Program-made: the position numbers and the translations under genes
The notes under the pieces: generated by a model
What the model was told of the DNA's origin: nothing
Databases searched by the model: none
What the model saw: only the letters and a program-made list of their open reading frames with translations
In this document: positions 1 through 5,981 of the stretch, piece by piece
Position numbering within the stretch: position 1 is the stretch's first letter
How the letters are laid out: every line of letters starts with the position of its first letter
Source of the DNA: an uncultured Acidobacteriota bacterium
GTDB lineage: Bacteria > Acidobacteriota > Thermoanaerobaculia > Gp7-AA8
NCBI GenBank assembly: GCA_946887105.1
Contig: CAMPKJ010000218.1
Location: 1-8,344, forward strand
Length of the DNA stretch: 8,344 nt
Reading direction: 5' to 3'

Positions 1-1805
1 TAGATGTCGCGAGCCGCCCCCGTGGCCGTGTCGCAATGACCGCCGGTGCGCTGGTTCGGCGGCGGACTTGGGATTCGCCATTGGTCGTTCACCAACCACT
101 CATGCGTCAGTTCGTGAGTGAGTGCTTCACTGCGCGTGGTCGCGTTCTTCAGCAGGCCGCCGTAGAGCCAGACGTCGTTGAATCCGTCCGCGACGGTCGC
201 CTCCCCGCGTACTCGGTCCCCTGACGAACGGTCGCTCAGAAAGAGGAACTGGTGGTTCGGGTCGGCAATACGTTGAATGCCGAACGGCGCTGCGTGGCGC
301 AGCCACTTGCGGGAGAGCCAGTCGCGTTGCGCGTAATCGACGGGTGCTGACTTCGGTATGACTCGCTGATAGAGCGGGTCCGTCCAGTGGCGAAGATGGT
401 CGTCCTCGAGCCATCTGACCTCCACGAACGCGGTCTCGAACAGCGGCCCGACCAGACCCGTGTCCACGGTCTCGTAGGCTGATACCGTTCCGTCGACGAC
501 GCCGACGGCATCGGCGAGATAGAACCGAGGAGTTAGGTTGTACACCGGCCTCTCGGGTCTCGAGTACCGCCGCTGAATCGTGCCACCCACAGCGGGAGCG
601 CTGGGATGACGCAGGTGCAGTTCACCGCGAGGCGGGACCGTCGAACGGACGACATGCTTCACCTCCACTTCGTCGGCGTAAAATTCGGTGCGCGGGCCGT
701 CCCACATTGGGGGCGCGTGAATCAGACGAACGCGGAACGGCGGATTTGGGAACTCGCCCACGTCCGCCACCGGAATGACGGTATCGCCAGCCACCACGTC
801 ACTTGTCAAAAACGATCCCCTCCGGAATCCCTTGTGGACCTCGACGTACACGCGCTTCCACGCGGTGAGAATCCCGCTCTGCACACATTTGGCGTCGCAG
901 GGAGTGGCGGGATTCCGGATCGTCGAATGGATCGAGGCCTCGATCTGATAGTTGTCGCCGGCGACTTCGGAAACAATCAGTTCCGCCTCCGCGACGCCCG
1001 CGCTGTCCGTAATGGCAAGTGTGTTCGATAGCTGACCGGCCACTCCGAGGTTGTCCTTCGGTACCTGTTTTTGCTGGGGCACGTAGGGCGAGGGATCGGG
1101 CGGATCAGCGACTCGCAGATAGACGCTGATTCCGGCCTGTGCAATCGAGGAGTGGATGCGGATCTTGATCCGTCCATCGCGCTCCTGGAACGTGGACGGA
1201 AACCGGTCGTCGTTGCGGAACTTGTGAATCAGGACCCGCCGCTGGGGCTCCGGAGTATTCTGATGGATCTCGAATTCCAGCGACACCGGCGCCGGATCGA
1301 ACTGAATGTTGTCGATGCCGAAGCTGTAGAAGAGCGACAAAGACGTGACCGTGATCTCCATGCATCCGGCACATGCCAGCGTGACATGCTTCATCGGCCG
1401 GTTCAGTGCAGGTGTGCCCGGAAGCACTTCTGTTTGATGGCTGCCGCGATCGTCCGTGATGGAAATGTAATCATCCTGATAAATACCGGGTACGAGGTCG
1501 AGCGACACATTCGAGACCGGGACGCTGAAGATGATCTTGAATGCCGGCGTATTGCCGGAACAGAAGAAATTGGTGATGTAGAACGTGCTGCCGTTCGTGA
1601 ACCGAAACCCGGGAAAACCTCGAATCAGCCCTCCTCCCGAAACGGTTGCCAGTCCCGCCTCGATGGTGCGAGCAGGCGCGCAATCCAGCGGCGTGGGCCA
1701 TGTGAGCGCAGGCAGCCCTTCGAAATCGATGATCTCGGCGTGTAGAGACGGCACGGAGAAAAGCAACATCACGATCGCGCTCGTGATCAGCGACTGAATT
1801 CGCAT
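1..1805 (-). CDS. Secreted multidomain protein with zinc-metallopeptidase motif (C-terminus beyond window)
   Basis: Reading leftward from the ATG at 1805, one frame stays open for 601 codons to the window edge with no stop; the other two minus frames are broken repeatedly. Residues 1-23 form a signal peptide (hydrophobic core ITSAIVMLLFSV, likely cleavage after SLHA). Residues 24-170 begin IIDFEGL and end FGIDNIQFDP, like beta-sandwich domains of exported and PEP-CTERM-type proteins. Residues about 180-325 look Ig/invasin-like (TDSAGVAEAEL, then AGDNYQIEAS). Residues 564-568 are HELTH, followed by EW, and GGHCD lies at 588-592, giving HExxH-x21-H: a zinc metallopeptidase motif in which H564 and H568 bind zinc, E565 is catalytic and H590 or D592 could be the third ligand. 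The family is not recognised; the motif does not fit M4, M1 or metzincin spacing. An in-frame ATG at 1823 is an alternative start; neither has a clear ribosome site. Base composition is visibly less GC-rich than the genes to the right, suggesting an accessory gene. Confidence 0.85.
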   Translation of the reverse strand, partial: MRIQSLITSAIVMLLFSVPSLHAEIIDFEGLPALTWPTPLDCAPARTIEAGLATVSGGGLIRGFPGFRFTNGSTFYITNFFCSGNTPAFKIIFSVPVSNVSLDLVPGIYQDDYISITDDRGSHQTEVLPGTPALNRPMKHVTLACAGCMEITVTSLSLFYSFGIDNIQFDPAPVSLEFEIHQNTPEPQRRVLIHKFRNDDRFPSTFQERDGRIKIRIHSSIAQAGISVYLRVADPPDPSPYVPQQKQVPKDNLGVAGQLSNTLAITDSAGVAEAELIVSEVAGDNYQIEASIHSTIRNPATPCDAKCVQSGILTAWKRVYVEVHKGFRRGSFLTSDVVAGDTVIPVADVGEFPNPPFRVRLIHAPPMWDGPRTEFYADEVEVKHVVRSTVPPRGELHLRHPSAPAVGGTIQRRYSRPERPVYNLTPRFYLADAVGVVDGTVSAYETVDTGLVGPLFETAFVEVRWLEDDHLRHWTDPLYQRVIPKSAPVDYAQRDWLSRKWLRHAAPFGIQRIADPNHQFLFLSDRSSGDRVRGEATVADGFNDVWLYGGLLKNATTRSEALTHELTHEWLVNDQWRIPSPPPNQRTGGHCDTATGAARDI

Positions 1806-1917
1806 AGACACCCGACTCGTCATTGCATATTGGAACTGCCGGCAGTCCAGACGCAGGCGTTGTGAAACCCGGACCATTGATGAGCCGAACGTACCATCGT
1901 TATGGATGGGCGTAAAT

Positions 1918-1935
1918 GGTTAATTGTGATTAACC
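1918..1935. promoter_or_regulatory. Palindrome GGTTAAT-TGTG-ATTAACC, possible operator
   Basis: A perfect 7-bp inverted repeat around a 4-bp centre, AT-rich in a GC-rich region, about 110 bp upstream of the metallopeptidase start. Its size and symmetry fit a site for a dimeric regulator, but it could also be a weak RNA hairpin. No regulator is encoded nearby, so function is inference only. Confidence 0.3.
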
Positions 1936-1938
1936 GGC

Positions 1939-1959
1939 AAAAAGACTCGTATCGGAGTC
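1939..1959 (-). terminator. Weak intrinsic-terminator-like hairpin with U5
   Basis: On the minus strand GACTC-CGATAC-GAGTC is followed directly by TTTTT. The stem is only 5 bp, so it would be a weak Rho-independent terminator. It lies about 145 bp past the RSH stop and is in the right orientation to end that transcript. An upstream GGAGTC (1976-1981) can pair with the same GACTCC half, which would block this hairpin. Confidence 0.3.
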
Positions 1960-2102
1960 GAAATCGAGCAATAGAGACTCCAATCGTCGTCTGTTCGCGG
2001 ACGAACGTTCTTGAACCACGCTGCCGTTGACGCTCGCGCTCAGCCGCATGCGCGCCGAAAGGCGCCGCGTGCCGGCTGCAGCACGGCCAGGCACCCACGC
2101 CG

Positions 2103-4271
2103 TCAGGCCGTGGCGTGCCGGATGTTGTACTTCCGGTCGACGCGCATGACGCCATCGACAACCGACAGCGAGCGCGTGACCTTCTCGAGATGCTTCAGGT
2201 CTGCGATCTCCAGCACCAGCTCCACCGACGCCTTGCCGTCCGTGGTGCGCGTCTCCATCTGCCGGATGTTCGTCTTCAGGTTCGCAATCGTGGAGACGAT
2301 GCGCGCCAGCATGCCTTGGCGGTCCTCCATGAGGATCTCCAGCTCGACGTGGAACTGCGACTGCCGCGCGTCCGCCCACTCCACGCCGATCTCGCGATCG
2401 GCATTGAAGATCAGATTGCGCACGTTCGGACAGTTCGCGCTGTGCACCGCCACGCCCTTCCCGCGCGTCACGTAGCCGATGATCGGCTCGCCCGGCAGCG
2501 GATTGCAGCACTTGGCGAGGTAGGTCAGCAGATCGTCGTAGCCCTTCACCTTGATGGTCGCGGAAGAAGAGAAGGGGAAGAACTTGCGGACTGCCTGTCC
2601 GATGACGCTCGGCGTCGCGTCGGCGGGCTTCTGGTCGTCGGTGACGAAACGCTCCACGATCGAGCGGGCCTGAATCTTTCCGTATCCGACGTCCGCGTAC
2701 AGATCCTCGAGACGCGGCAAGCCATGCTCGGAGAGCACGCCGTCGAGGGCGTTCTCGGCGATCAACTTCCGCCACTGCACCTTGTAGCGCTTCGCCTCGC
2801 GCTCGATCAGCTTTCGTCCCAGCTCGATGGAGCGGTGCTTCTGTTCGGTGTTGAGGTAATGCCGGATCTTGTGCTTCGCGCGCGAGGTCGCGACCATGTT
2901 GATCCACTCGCGGCTGGGCGTCTGATTCGGCGCGGTCAGGATCTCCAGGATGTCGCCGTTCCTGAGCTGCGTCTTGAGCGGCACCAGCTTCCCGTTCACG
3001 CGCGCGCCGACGCAGTGATTGCCGACGTCCGTATGGATGCGATACGCGAAGTCGAGCGGAGTGGCGCCGCGCGGGAACGCGAACACGTCACCTTTCGGCG
3101 TGAACGTGTAGACCTCGTCCGGATAGAGGTCGATCTTCAGCGAGTTCAGAAAGACGCGCGGGTCCTTGATGTCGTGCTGCCACTCGACCAGCTGCCGCAG
3201 CCAGAGGAAGTTGGTGTCGTCCGGATGCGCGCCGACGCGGCCTTCCTTGTATTTCCAGTGCGCGGCGATGCCCTGTTCGGCGATCAGGTCCATCTCCCGC
3301 GTGCGGATCTGCACCTCGAACGGCTGCCCCTTCTCCGCCACCACGGTGGTGTGCAGCGACTGGTAGAAGTTGGGCTTGGGCATGGCGATGTAGTCCTTGA
3401 TCCGGCCGGGGACGGGACGCCACATCTGGTGGATGATGCCGAGGGCCGCGTAGCAGTCTTTGACGCTGGGGGTGATGATGCGGAAGGCGAGGTAGTCGTA
3501 GAGCTGGCCGATGTCGATGTCCTGGCGGCGCAGCTTCGACCAGATCGAGTACATCGACTTCACGCGTCCGTGCACGTCGCCTTCGATCTCGTTTTCGGCG
3601 AGCTTCTGTTCGAGCGTCGCTTTGATGCGCTGCACGATGTCGCCGGACATGGCCATCTTTTCCTCGACGGCCTTGTGCAGTTCTTCGGATTCGCGCGCGT
3701 GGAGATAGCGGAACGACAGGTCCTCGAGCTCGTGCTTGATGCGGCCCATGCCGAGGCGGTTGGCGATCGGCGCGTAGATCTCCATCGTCTCTTTGGCCAC
3801 GGCAATGCGTTTCTCCTCGGGGAGAAACTGCAGCGTGCGCATGTTGTGCAGCCGGTCGGCGAGCTTGACCAGCACCACGCGCAGGTCCGAGACCATGGCC
3901 AGGAGCATCTTGCGGAACGTCTCCGCCTGCTGCTCTTCCTTCGAGACATACGCGTAACGCGAGATCTTGGTCACCCCGTCGACCAGGTCCGCCACCTGAT
4001 CGCCGAACATCTCCTGCAGCGTTTCCTTGGTGGTGAGCGTGTCTTCGAGGACGTCGTGGAGCAGCCCGACGGCGATGGAGGTCTCATCCAGACGCATGTC
4101 GGCGAGGATGTAGGCGACGTTGAGCGGGTGGACCAGGTACGGCTCGCCCGAGCTGCGCACCTGCCCGCGGTGCTCGCGCGCGGAGAAGATGTACGCCTTC
4201 TGGAGCAGCTCCTCGTCGAAGTCGGGGCGGTAACTTTCGACCTTGTCGAGGATGTCTTCGAAGCGGATCAC
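2103..4271 (-). CDS. spoT: Bifunctional (p)ppGpp synthetase/hydrolase (RelA/SpoT homologue)
   Basis: A 722-residue long RSH protein, full length for the family. It makes (p)ppGpp from GTP/GDP and ATP and hydrolyses it back, controlling the stringent response in the cytoplasm. The HD hydrolase domain (about 20-170) keeps H48, H72-D73, E76-D77 and D139...N143, so hydrolysis should be active. The synthetase domain (about 235-345) keeps D259, E319 (FEVQIRT) and the R290-I-K-D293 loop; RxKD rather than ExDD is the signature of bifunctional enzymes, not RelA-type synthetases. The TGS domain is at 384-446, a Cys-rich segment at 585-616 (KCCNP, then HSANCPN) and the C-terminal ACT domain at 640-713. 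The start is GTG; MIRFEDIL is the normal RSH N-terminus, and there is no Shine-Dalgarno. A -10-like TAAGAT six bases upstream suggests a leaderless transcript. It stands alone, divergent from the PA2779/PA2778 pair. The function is secure; only the choice of symbol (spoT, rel, rsh) is conventional. Confidence 0.97.
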   Translation of the reverse strand: MIRFEDILDKVESYRPDFDEELLQKAYIFSAREHRGQVRSSGEPYLVHPLNVAYILADMRLDETSIAVGLLHDVLEDTLTTKETLQEMFGDQVADLVDGVTKISRYAYVSKEEQQAETFRKMLLAMVSDLRVVLVKLADRLHNMRTLQFLPEEKRIAVAKETMEIYAPIANRLGMGRIKHELEDLSFRYLHARESEELHKAVEEKMAMSGDIVQRIKATLEQKLAENEIEGDVHGRVKSMYSIWSKLRRQDIDIGQLYDYLAFRIITPSVKDCYAALGIIHQMWRPVPGRIKDYIAMPKPNFYQSLHTTVVAEKGQPFEVQIRTREMDLIAEQGIAAHWKYKEGRVGAHPDDTNFLWLRQLVEWQHDIKDPRVFLNSLKIDLYPDEVYTFTPKGDVFAFPRGATPLDFAYRIHTDVGNHCVGARVNGKLVPLKTQLRNGDILEILTAPNQTPSREWINMVATSRAKHKIRHYLNTEQKHRSIELGRKLIEREAKRYKVQWRKLIAENALDGVLSEHGLPRLEDLYADVGYGKIQARSIVERFVTDDQKPADATPSVIGQAVRKFFPFSSSATIKVKGYDDLLTYLAKCCNPLPGEPIIGYVTRGKGVAVHSANCPNVRNLIFNADREIGVEWADARQSQFHVELEILMEDRQGMLARIVSTIANLKTNIRQMETRTTDGKASVELVLEIADLKHLEKVTRSLSVVDGVMRVDRKYNIRHATA

Positions 4272-4277
4272 GCGCCG

Positions 4278-4306
4278 ATCTTACGTTCGGAATCGAGAAT
4301 TGAGAA
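4278..4306 (-). promoter_or_regulatory. Candidate RSH promoter within the heptamer array
   Basis: On the minus strand TTCTCA (4306-4301) and TAAGAT (4283-4278) are separated by 17 nt, each matching 4 of 6 sigma-70 consensus bases. TAAGAT lies six bases before the GTG start, so transcription would begin at or next to the start codon, fitting the absent ribosome site. The -35-like hexamer belongs to the heptamer repeat. Matches this weak are common by chance. Confidence 0.3.
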
Positions 4307-4324
4307 TTGAGGATTGAGAATCGG
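4290..4324. repeat. Five tandem heptamers, consensus GAATTGA
   Basis: Five back-to-back 7-mers: GAATCGA, GAATTGA, GAATTGA, GGATTGA, GAATCGG. The array is AT-richer than its surroundings and starts 18 bp upstream of the RSH start codon in the divergent spacer. It resembles in style the short tandemly repeated repetitive (STRR) heptanucleotide sequences known from filamentous cyanobacteria, with a different word. Two other spacers in the window hold analogous arrays with different words. Confidence 0.9.
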
Positions 4325-4342
4325 GACCGCAACCGGTAGGCT
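4314..4342 (+). promoter_or_regulatory. Candidate promoter for the PA2779/PA2778 operon
   Basis: TTGAGA (4314-4319, 5 of 6 to the -35 consensus) lies 17 nt before TAGGCT (4337-4342, a poor TAnnnT-type -10). The -35-like hexamer is part of the fourth and fifth heptamers. Transcription from here would give a leader of roughly 115 nt carrying the GC-rich hairpins. The -10 is weak, so this is tentative. Confidence 0.22.
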
Positions 4343-4348
4343 CGGCCA

Positions 4349-4441
4349 GGCGGCGCGGAGCCGCCGGTCAGGCATGAGACGTGCTGCCACGCCCTTACGC
4401 CGAAGCCAGCAGCCGGCGCGGTGCCGGGGCGTGGTGCCGGG
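4349..4441 (+). other. GC-rich structured leader upstream of PA2779-family gene
   Basis: Two strong hairpins can form in the plus-strand RNA. The first is GGCGGC-GCGGA-GCCGCC (4349-4365). The second pairs CCACGCCC (4387-4394) with GGGCGTGG (4427-4434), a perfect 8-bp stem enclosing a region where CGCCG/CGGCG (4398-4402/4414-4418) or CCGGC/GCCGG (4413-4417/4423-4427) can pair as alternatives. A direct repeat GGTGCCGGG sits at 4420-4428 and 4433-4441. The second structure ends 16 nt before the Shine-Dalgarno. No known riboswitch class is recognised; it may simply be GC-rich spacer. Confidence 0.35.
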
Positions 4442-4450
4442 TTACGGAAA

Positions 4451-4457
4451 AAGGAGG
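4451..4457 (+). promoter_or_regulatory. Strong Shine-Dalgarno AAGGAGG that sets the GTG start
   Basis: AAGGAGG is followed after 7 nt by GTG at 4465. It is the only near-perfect ribosome site before a gene in the window, and it fixes the start of the PA2779-family gene downstream of the upstream in-frame ATG at 4381. Confidence 0.9.
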
Positions 4458-4464
4458 TTTCTTC

Positions 4465-4830
4465 GTGTCCAAGTCGAAATCGGTGTTGTTCGTAGTGGCC
4501 TTACTCGTCGTATTCGCGGCGATTCCCGCGCTCGCAGGCCCGGTCCCGTCGAAAACGGCGGCCAACCAGAGCCTCGAGTCGCGCGATGCCGATCTGAGCG
4601 TCGTCCGCGACGTCGCGGCGAACGAGCAGGTCGCGGCCGTCCTGGCCGCGAATGGATTCACGCAGGAAGAGGTCGAGCAGCGTCTCGCGCAGATGTCGTC
4701 GCAGGACCTCAATCAGCTCGCGCAGAATCTCGAGCAGCTTCAGCCGGCGGGCCTGACCCGTCAGGAGTGGATCTGGATCGGCATCGGCGCCCTGGCTGCG
4801 CTCATCCTCGTGATCGCACTCGCGGACTGA
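4465..4830 (+). CDS. PA2779 family small exported protein
   Basis: A 121-residue protein. The GTG start is chosen because AAGGAGG lies 7 nt upstream and because it places a signal peptide at the N-terminus (residues 1-24, KSK then a hydrophobic run, cleavage after PALA). The mature part is a short acidic, Gln-rich helical segment (residues 50-95; VAAVLAANGFTQEEVEQRL then LAQNLEQLQ), followed by a C-terminal hydrophobic segment (103-120) that should anchor it in the membrane with only one residue beyond. This order, and its position directly before a C39-peptidase/TPR lipoprotein, match the Pseudomonas aeruginosa PA2779 family, whose function is unknown. Its stop overlaps the next start by one base (TGATG), so the two are translated together. 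It may be a substrate or partner of that peptidase; no double-glycine leader is visible, so the link is inferred from pairing only. Confidence 0.85.
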   Translation: MSKSKSVLFVVALLVVFAAIPALAGPVPSKTAANQSLESRDADLSVVRDVAANEQVAAVLAANGFTQEEVEQRLAQMSSQDLNQLAQNLEQLQPAGLTRQEWIWIGIGALAALILVIALAD

Positions 4831-5891
4831 TGAATCAACCCGGCGCTCGAAACGGCTTCGGGCTTGGGCGGGCGTACTTGCGTGCGCTCGCCCTTTTTGC
4901 GCCCGCTCTCCTGCTCTCTTCGTGCGTCTACTGGACGCCGATGTCGCGCCGTCCCTCGACGAACGCGAACGTCATCCCGAACGTCCCGATGCAGAAGTGG
5001 GACATCAAATCGTGCGGCGCCGGCTCGCTCTCCGCCGTGCTGCAGCATCACGGCGATACGAAAACGATGGACCAGTGGCAGGCCGAGCTCCCCAAGACGC
5101 GCGGCGGCGTGATGTCCATCGATCTCGTGCTCGCCGCACGCAAGGCGGGTTTCGAGGCGGAGCTCGTCACCGGCAACGCGCAGCTCGTCGAAGCGGAAGT
5201 GCGCGACGGACGCCCGGTGATCCTGATGCTGCAGGTCATCCAGTACCCCGGCAAGTCGCTCGACTTCTTCCACTACATCGTCATCGATGGATTCGATCCG
5301 ATGCGCAATCTCTTCCGCACGCAGTTCGGCGACGGCAAGCCGCGCTGGGCGCCGATGTCGCGCATGGACGCGGCGTGGAAGAAGACCAGGTACGCCACGA
5401 TCCTGATCCGCCCGCGCGATCCGAACGTCGAGGCGCTGCGCACCGCGGTCCGCCTCGAAGAAGACGGCAAGTACGCGCTGGCGGCACACACGTACCGCGA
5501 GATTCTCCAGCGCGATCCGGGTTCCGTTCTGGCCTGGACGAACCTCGGCAATGCCGAAATGCGCGCCGGCCGCCGCGTGGCAGCGGAGGAGGCGTTCCGC
5601 AAGGCGCTCGAGCTCGAGCCCGATTCCGCCGACACGCTGAACAACCTGGCCTGGCTGCTATTCGAGGACAAGCGGATCGACGAAGCGGAACCGCTGGCGC
5701 GCAAGGCGGTGGTCACGAAAGCGCCTGATCCCTGGCTGCGCCTCGACACCCTCGCGCGCATCCTCGCCGCGCGCGGCGCCTGCGACGAGGCAGCGATGAC
5801 GTTCCGCGCCGCCATCGAAGCGGTGCCGGAAACGCGCAAGGACGAACGCGTCGCGCTCGAGGAGGCGGCGGCACAGAGGTGTGGAACGTGA
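4830..5891 (+). CDS. PA2778 family C39-like cysteine peptidase lipoprotein with TPR repeats
   Basis: A 353-residue protein starting at the ATG that overlaps the preceding stop by one base; it has no ribosome site of its own. Residues 17-32 are a lipoprotein signal ending in the lipobox LSSC, with Cys32 the lipidated residue, so it is likely anchored on the outer face of a membrane. Residues 50-195 form a papain-like C39 peptidase domain: Q55 (oxyanion), Cys62 in KSCGAGSLSAVLQHHG, His148 in FHYIVIDGFD and D153 or D156 as the third residue. Residues 199-334 hold about four TPR units (for example AWTNLGNAEMRAGR and AEEAFRKALELEPDS), suited to protein binding. C39 domains elsewhere cut bacteriocin leaders in ABC exporters; here there is no transporter, so the substrate is unknown. 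The C39-then-TPR order and the small upstream partner match the PA2778 family. All catalytic residues are present, so activity is plausible. Confidence 0.88.
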   Translation: MNQPGARNGFGLGRAYLRALALFAPALLLSSCVYWTPMSRRPSTNANVIPNVPMQKWDIKSCGAGSLSAVLQHHGDTKTMDQWQAELPKTRGGVMSIDLVLAARKAGFEAELVTGNAQLVEAEVRDGRPVILMLQVIQYPGKSLDFFHYIVIDGFDPMRNLFRTQFGDGKPRWAPMSRMDAAWKKTRYATILIRPRDPNVEALRTAVRLEEDGKYALAAHTYREILQRDPGSVLAWTNLGNAEMRAGRRVAAEEAFRKALELEPDSADTLNNLAWLLFEDKRIDEAEPLARKAVVTKAPDPWLRLDTLARILAARGACDEAAMTFRAAIEAVPETRKDERVALEEAAAQRCGT

Positions 5892-5894
5892 AGT

Positions 5895-5972
5895 GTTGTC
5901 GGTTCTCGGTTGTCAGTTGTCTGTGATTCCTCGCGTAAAGGCACAGACAACTGACAACCGACAACCGATAAC
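5895..5972. repeat. 31-bp imperfect inverted repeat made of GTTGTC heptamers
   Basis: The left arm (5895-5925) reads GTTGTCG, GTTCTCG, GTTGTCA, GTTGTCT, GTG. The right arm (5942-5972) is its reverse complement at 29 of 31 positions, with 20 contiguous pairs next to a 16-nt loop (5926-5941). It fills nearly the whole spacer between the PA2778-type gene and the aminotransferase. As RNA it would form a very stable hairpin without a following U-tract, so it is not a standard intrinsic terminator, though it could block or protect transcripts. Confidence 0.92.
5944..5972 (+). promoter_or_regulatory. Candidate promoter for the PLP-enzyme pair inside the repeat arm
   Basis: CAGACA (5944-5949) and GATAAC (5967-5972) are 17 nt apart and each matches 4 of 6 sigma-70 consensus bases. 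Transcription would start about 2-3 nt before the GTG at 5982, fitting the lack of a Shine-Dalgarno. Both hexamers lie in the right arm of the inverted repeat. An overlapping TAACAT (5969-5974) with 7 nt to the GTG is a second reading. Confidence 0.3.
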
Positions 5973-5981
5973 ATCTCCGCA

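Larger units (their letters stand above)
1806..2102. other. Spacer between RSH gene and metallopeptidase gene
   Basis: No convincing gene is present. This stretch lies downstream of the RSH stop and upstream of the metallopeptidase start, both on the minus strand, so it should hold the terminator of the first and the promoter of the second. It contains several short inverted repeats: GCGCC-GAAA-GGCGC (2052-2065), GTTCG-CGGA-CGAAC (1993-2006), the GACTC/GAGTC group (1944-1981) and the GGTTAAT/ATTAACC palindrome (1918-1935). I could not find a persuasive sigma-70 promoter for the metallopeptidase gene. Confidence 0.6.

Noticed and set aside
1071..1745. Plus-strand frames at 606-1031 and 1071-1745
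   Set aside because: They lie inside the 601-codon minus-strand frame, which has a signal peptide and metallopeptidase motif; the plus-strand products show no domain or start signal.
1930..2907. A 325-codon minus-strand frame overlapping the RSH 3' end
   Set aside because: It is out of frame with the RSH gene, lacks recognisable domains and is Arg-rich; no sign of a programmed frameshift because RSH ends normally after its ACT domain.
2115..4310. A 731-codon plus-strand open frame lying fully antisense to the RSH gene
   Set aside because: It is a GC-bias shadow: the product is low-complexity (Arg, Asp, Val, Leu rich) with no recognisable domain, while the opposite strand encodes a complete RSH with every catalytic motif.
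4320..4450. Cobalamin or c-di-GMP-I riboswitch
   Set aside because: Pieces resemble them (GACCGCAACCGG, GTCAGGCATGAGAC, GCCGGGTTACGG), but the essential cores are absent: no GGGAA...GTG element for cobalamin and no GGGCAAA or GACGCAAAGCC for c-di-GMP. The downstream genes are unrelated to B12.
4381..4464. ATG at 4381 as the start of the PA2779-family gene
   Set aside because: It would add 28 residues before the signal peptide and has no ribosome site, whereas GTG at 4465 has AAGGAGG at ideal spacing.
5895..5972. CRISPR array or insertion-sequence ends
   Set aside because: There are no repeat-spacer units of CRISPR size, no transposase, and no target duplication; the arms are tandem heptamers only 16 nt apart.
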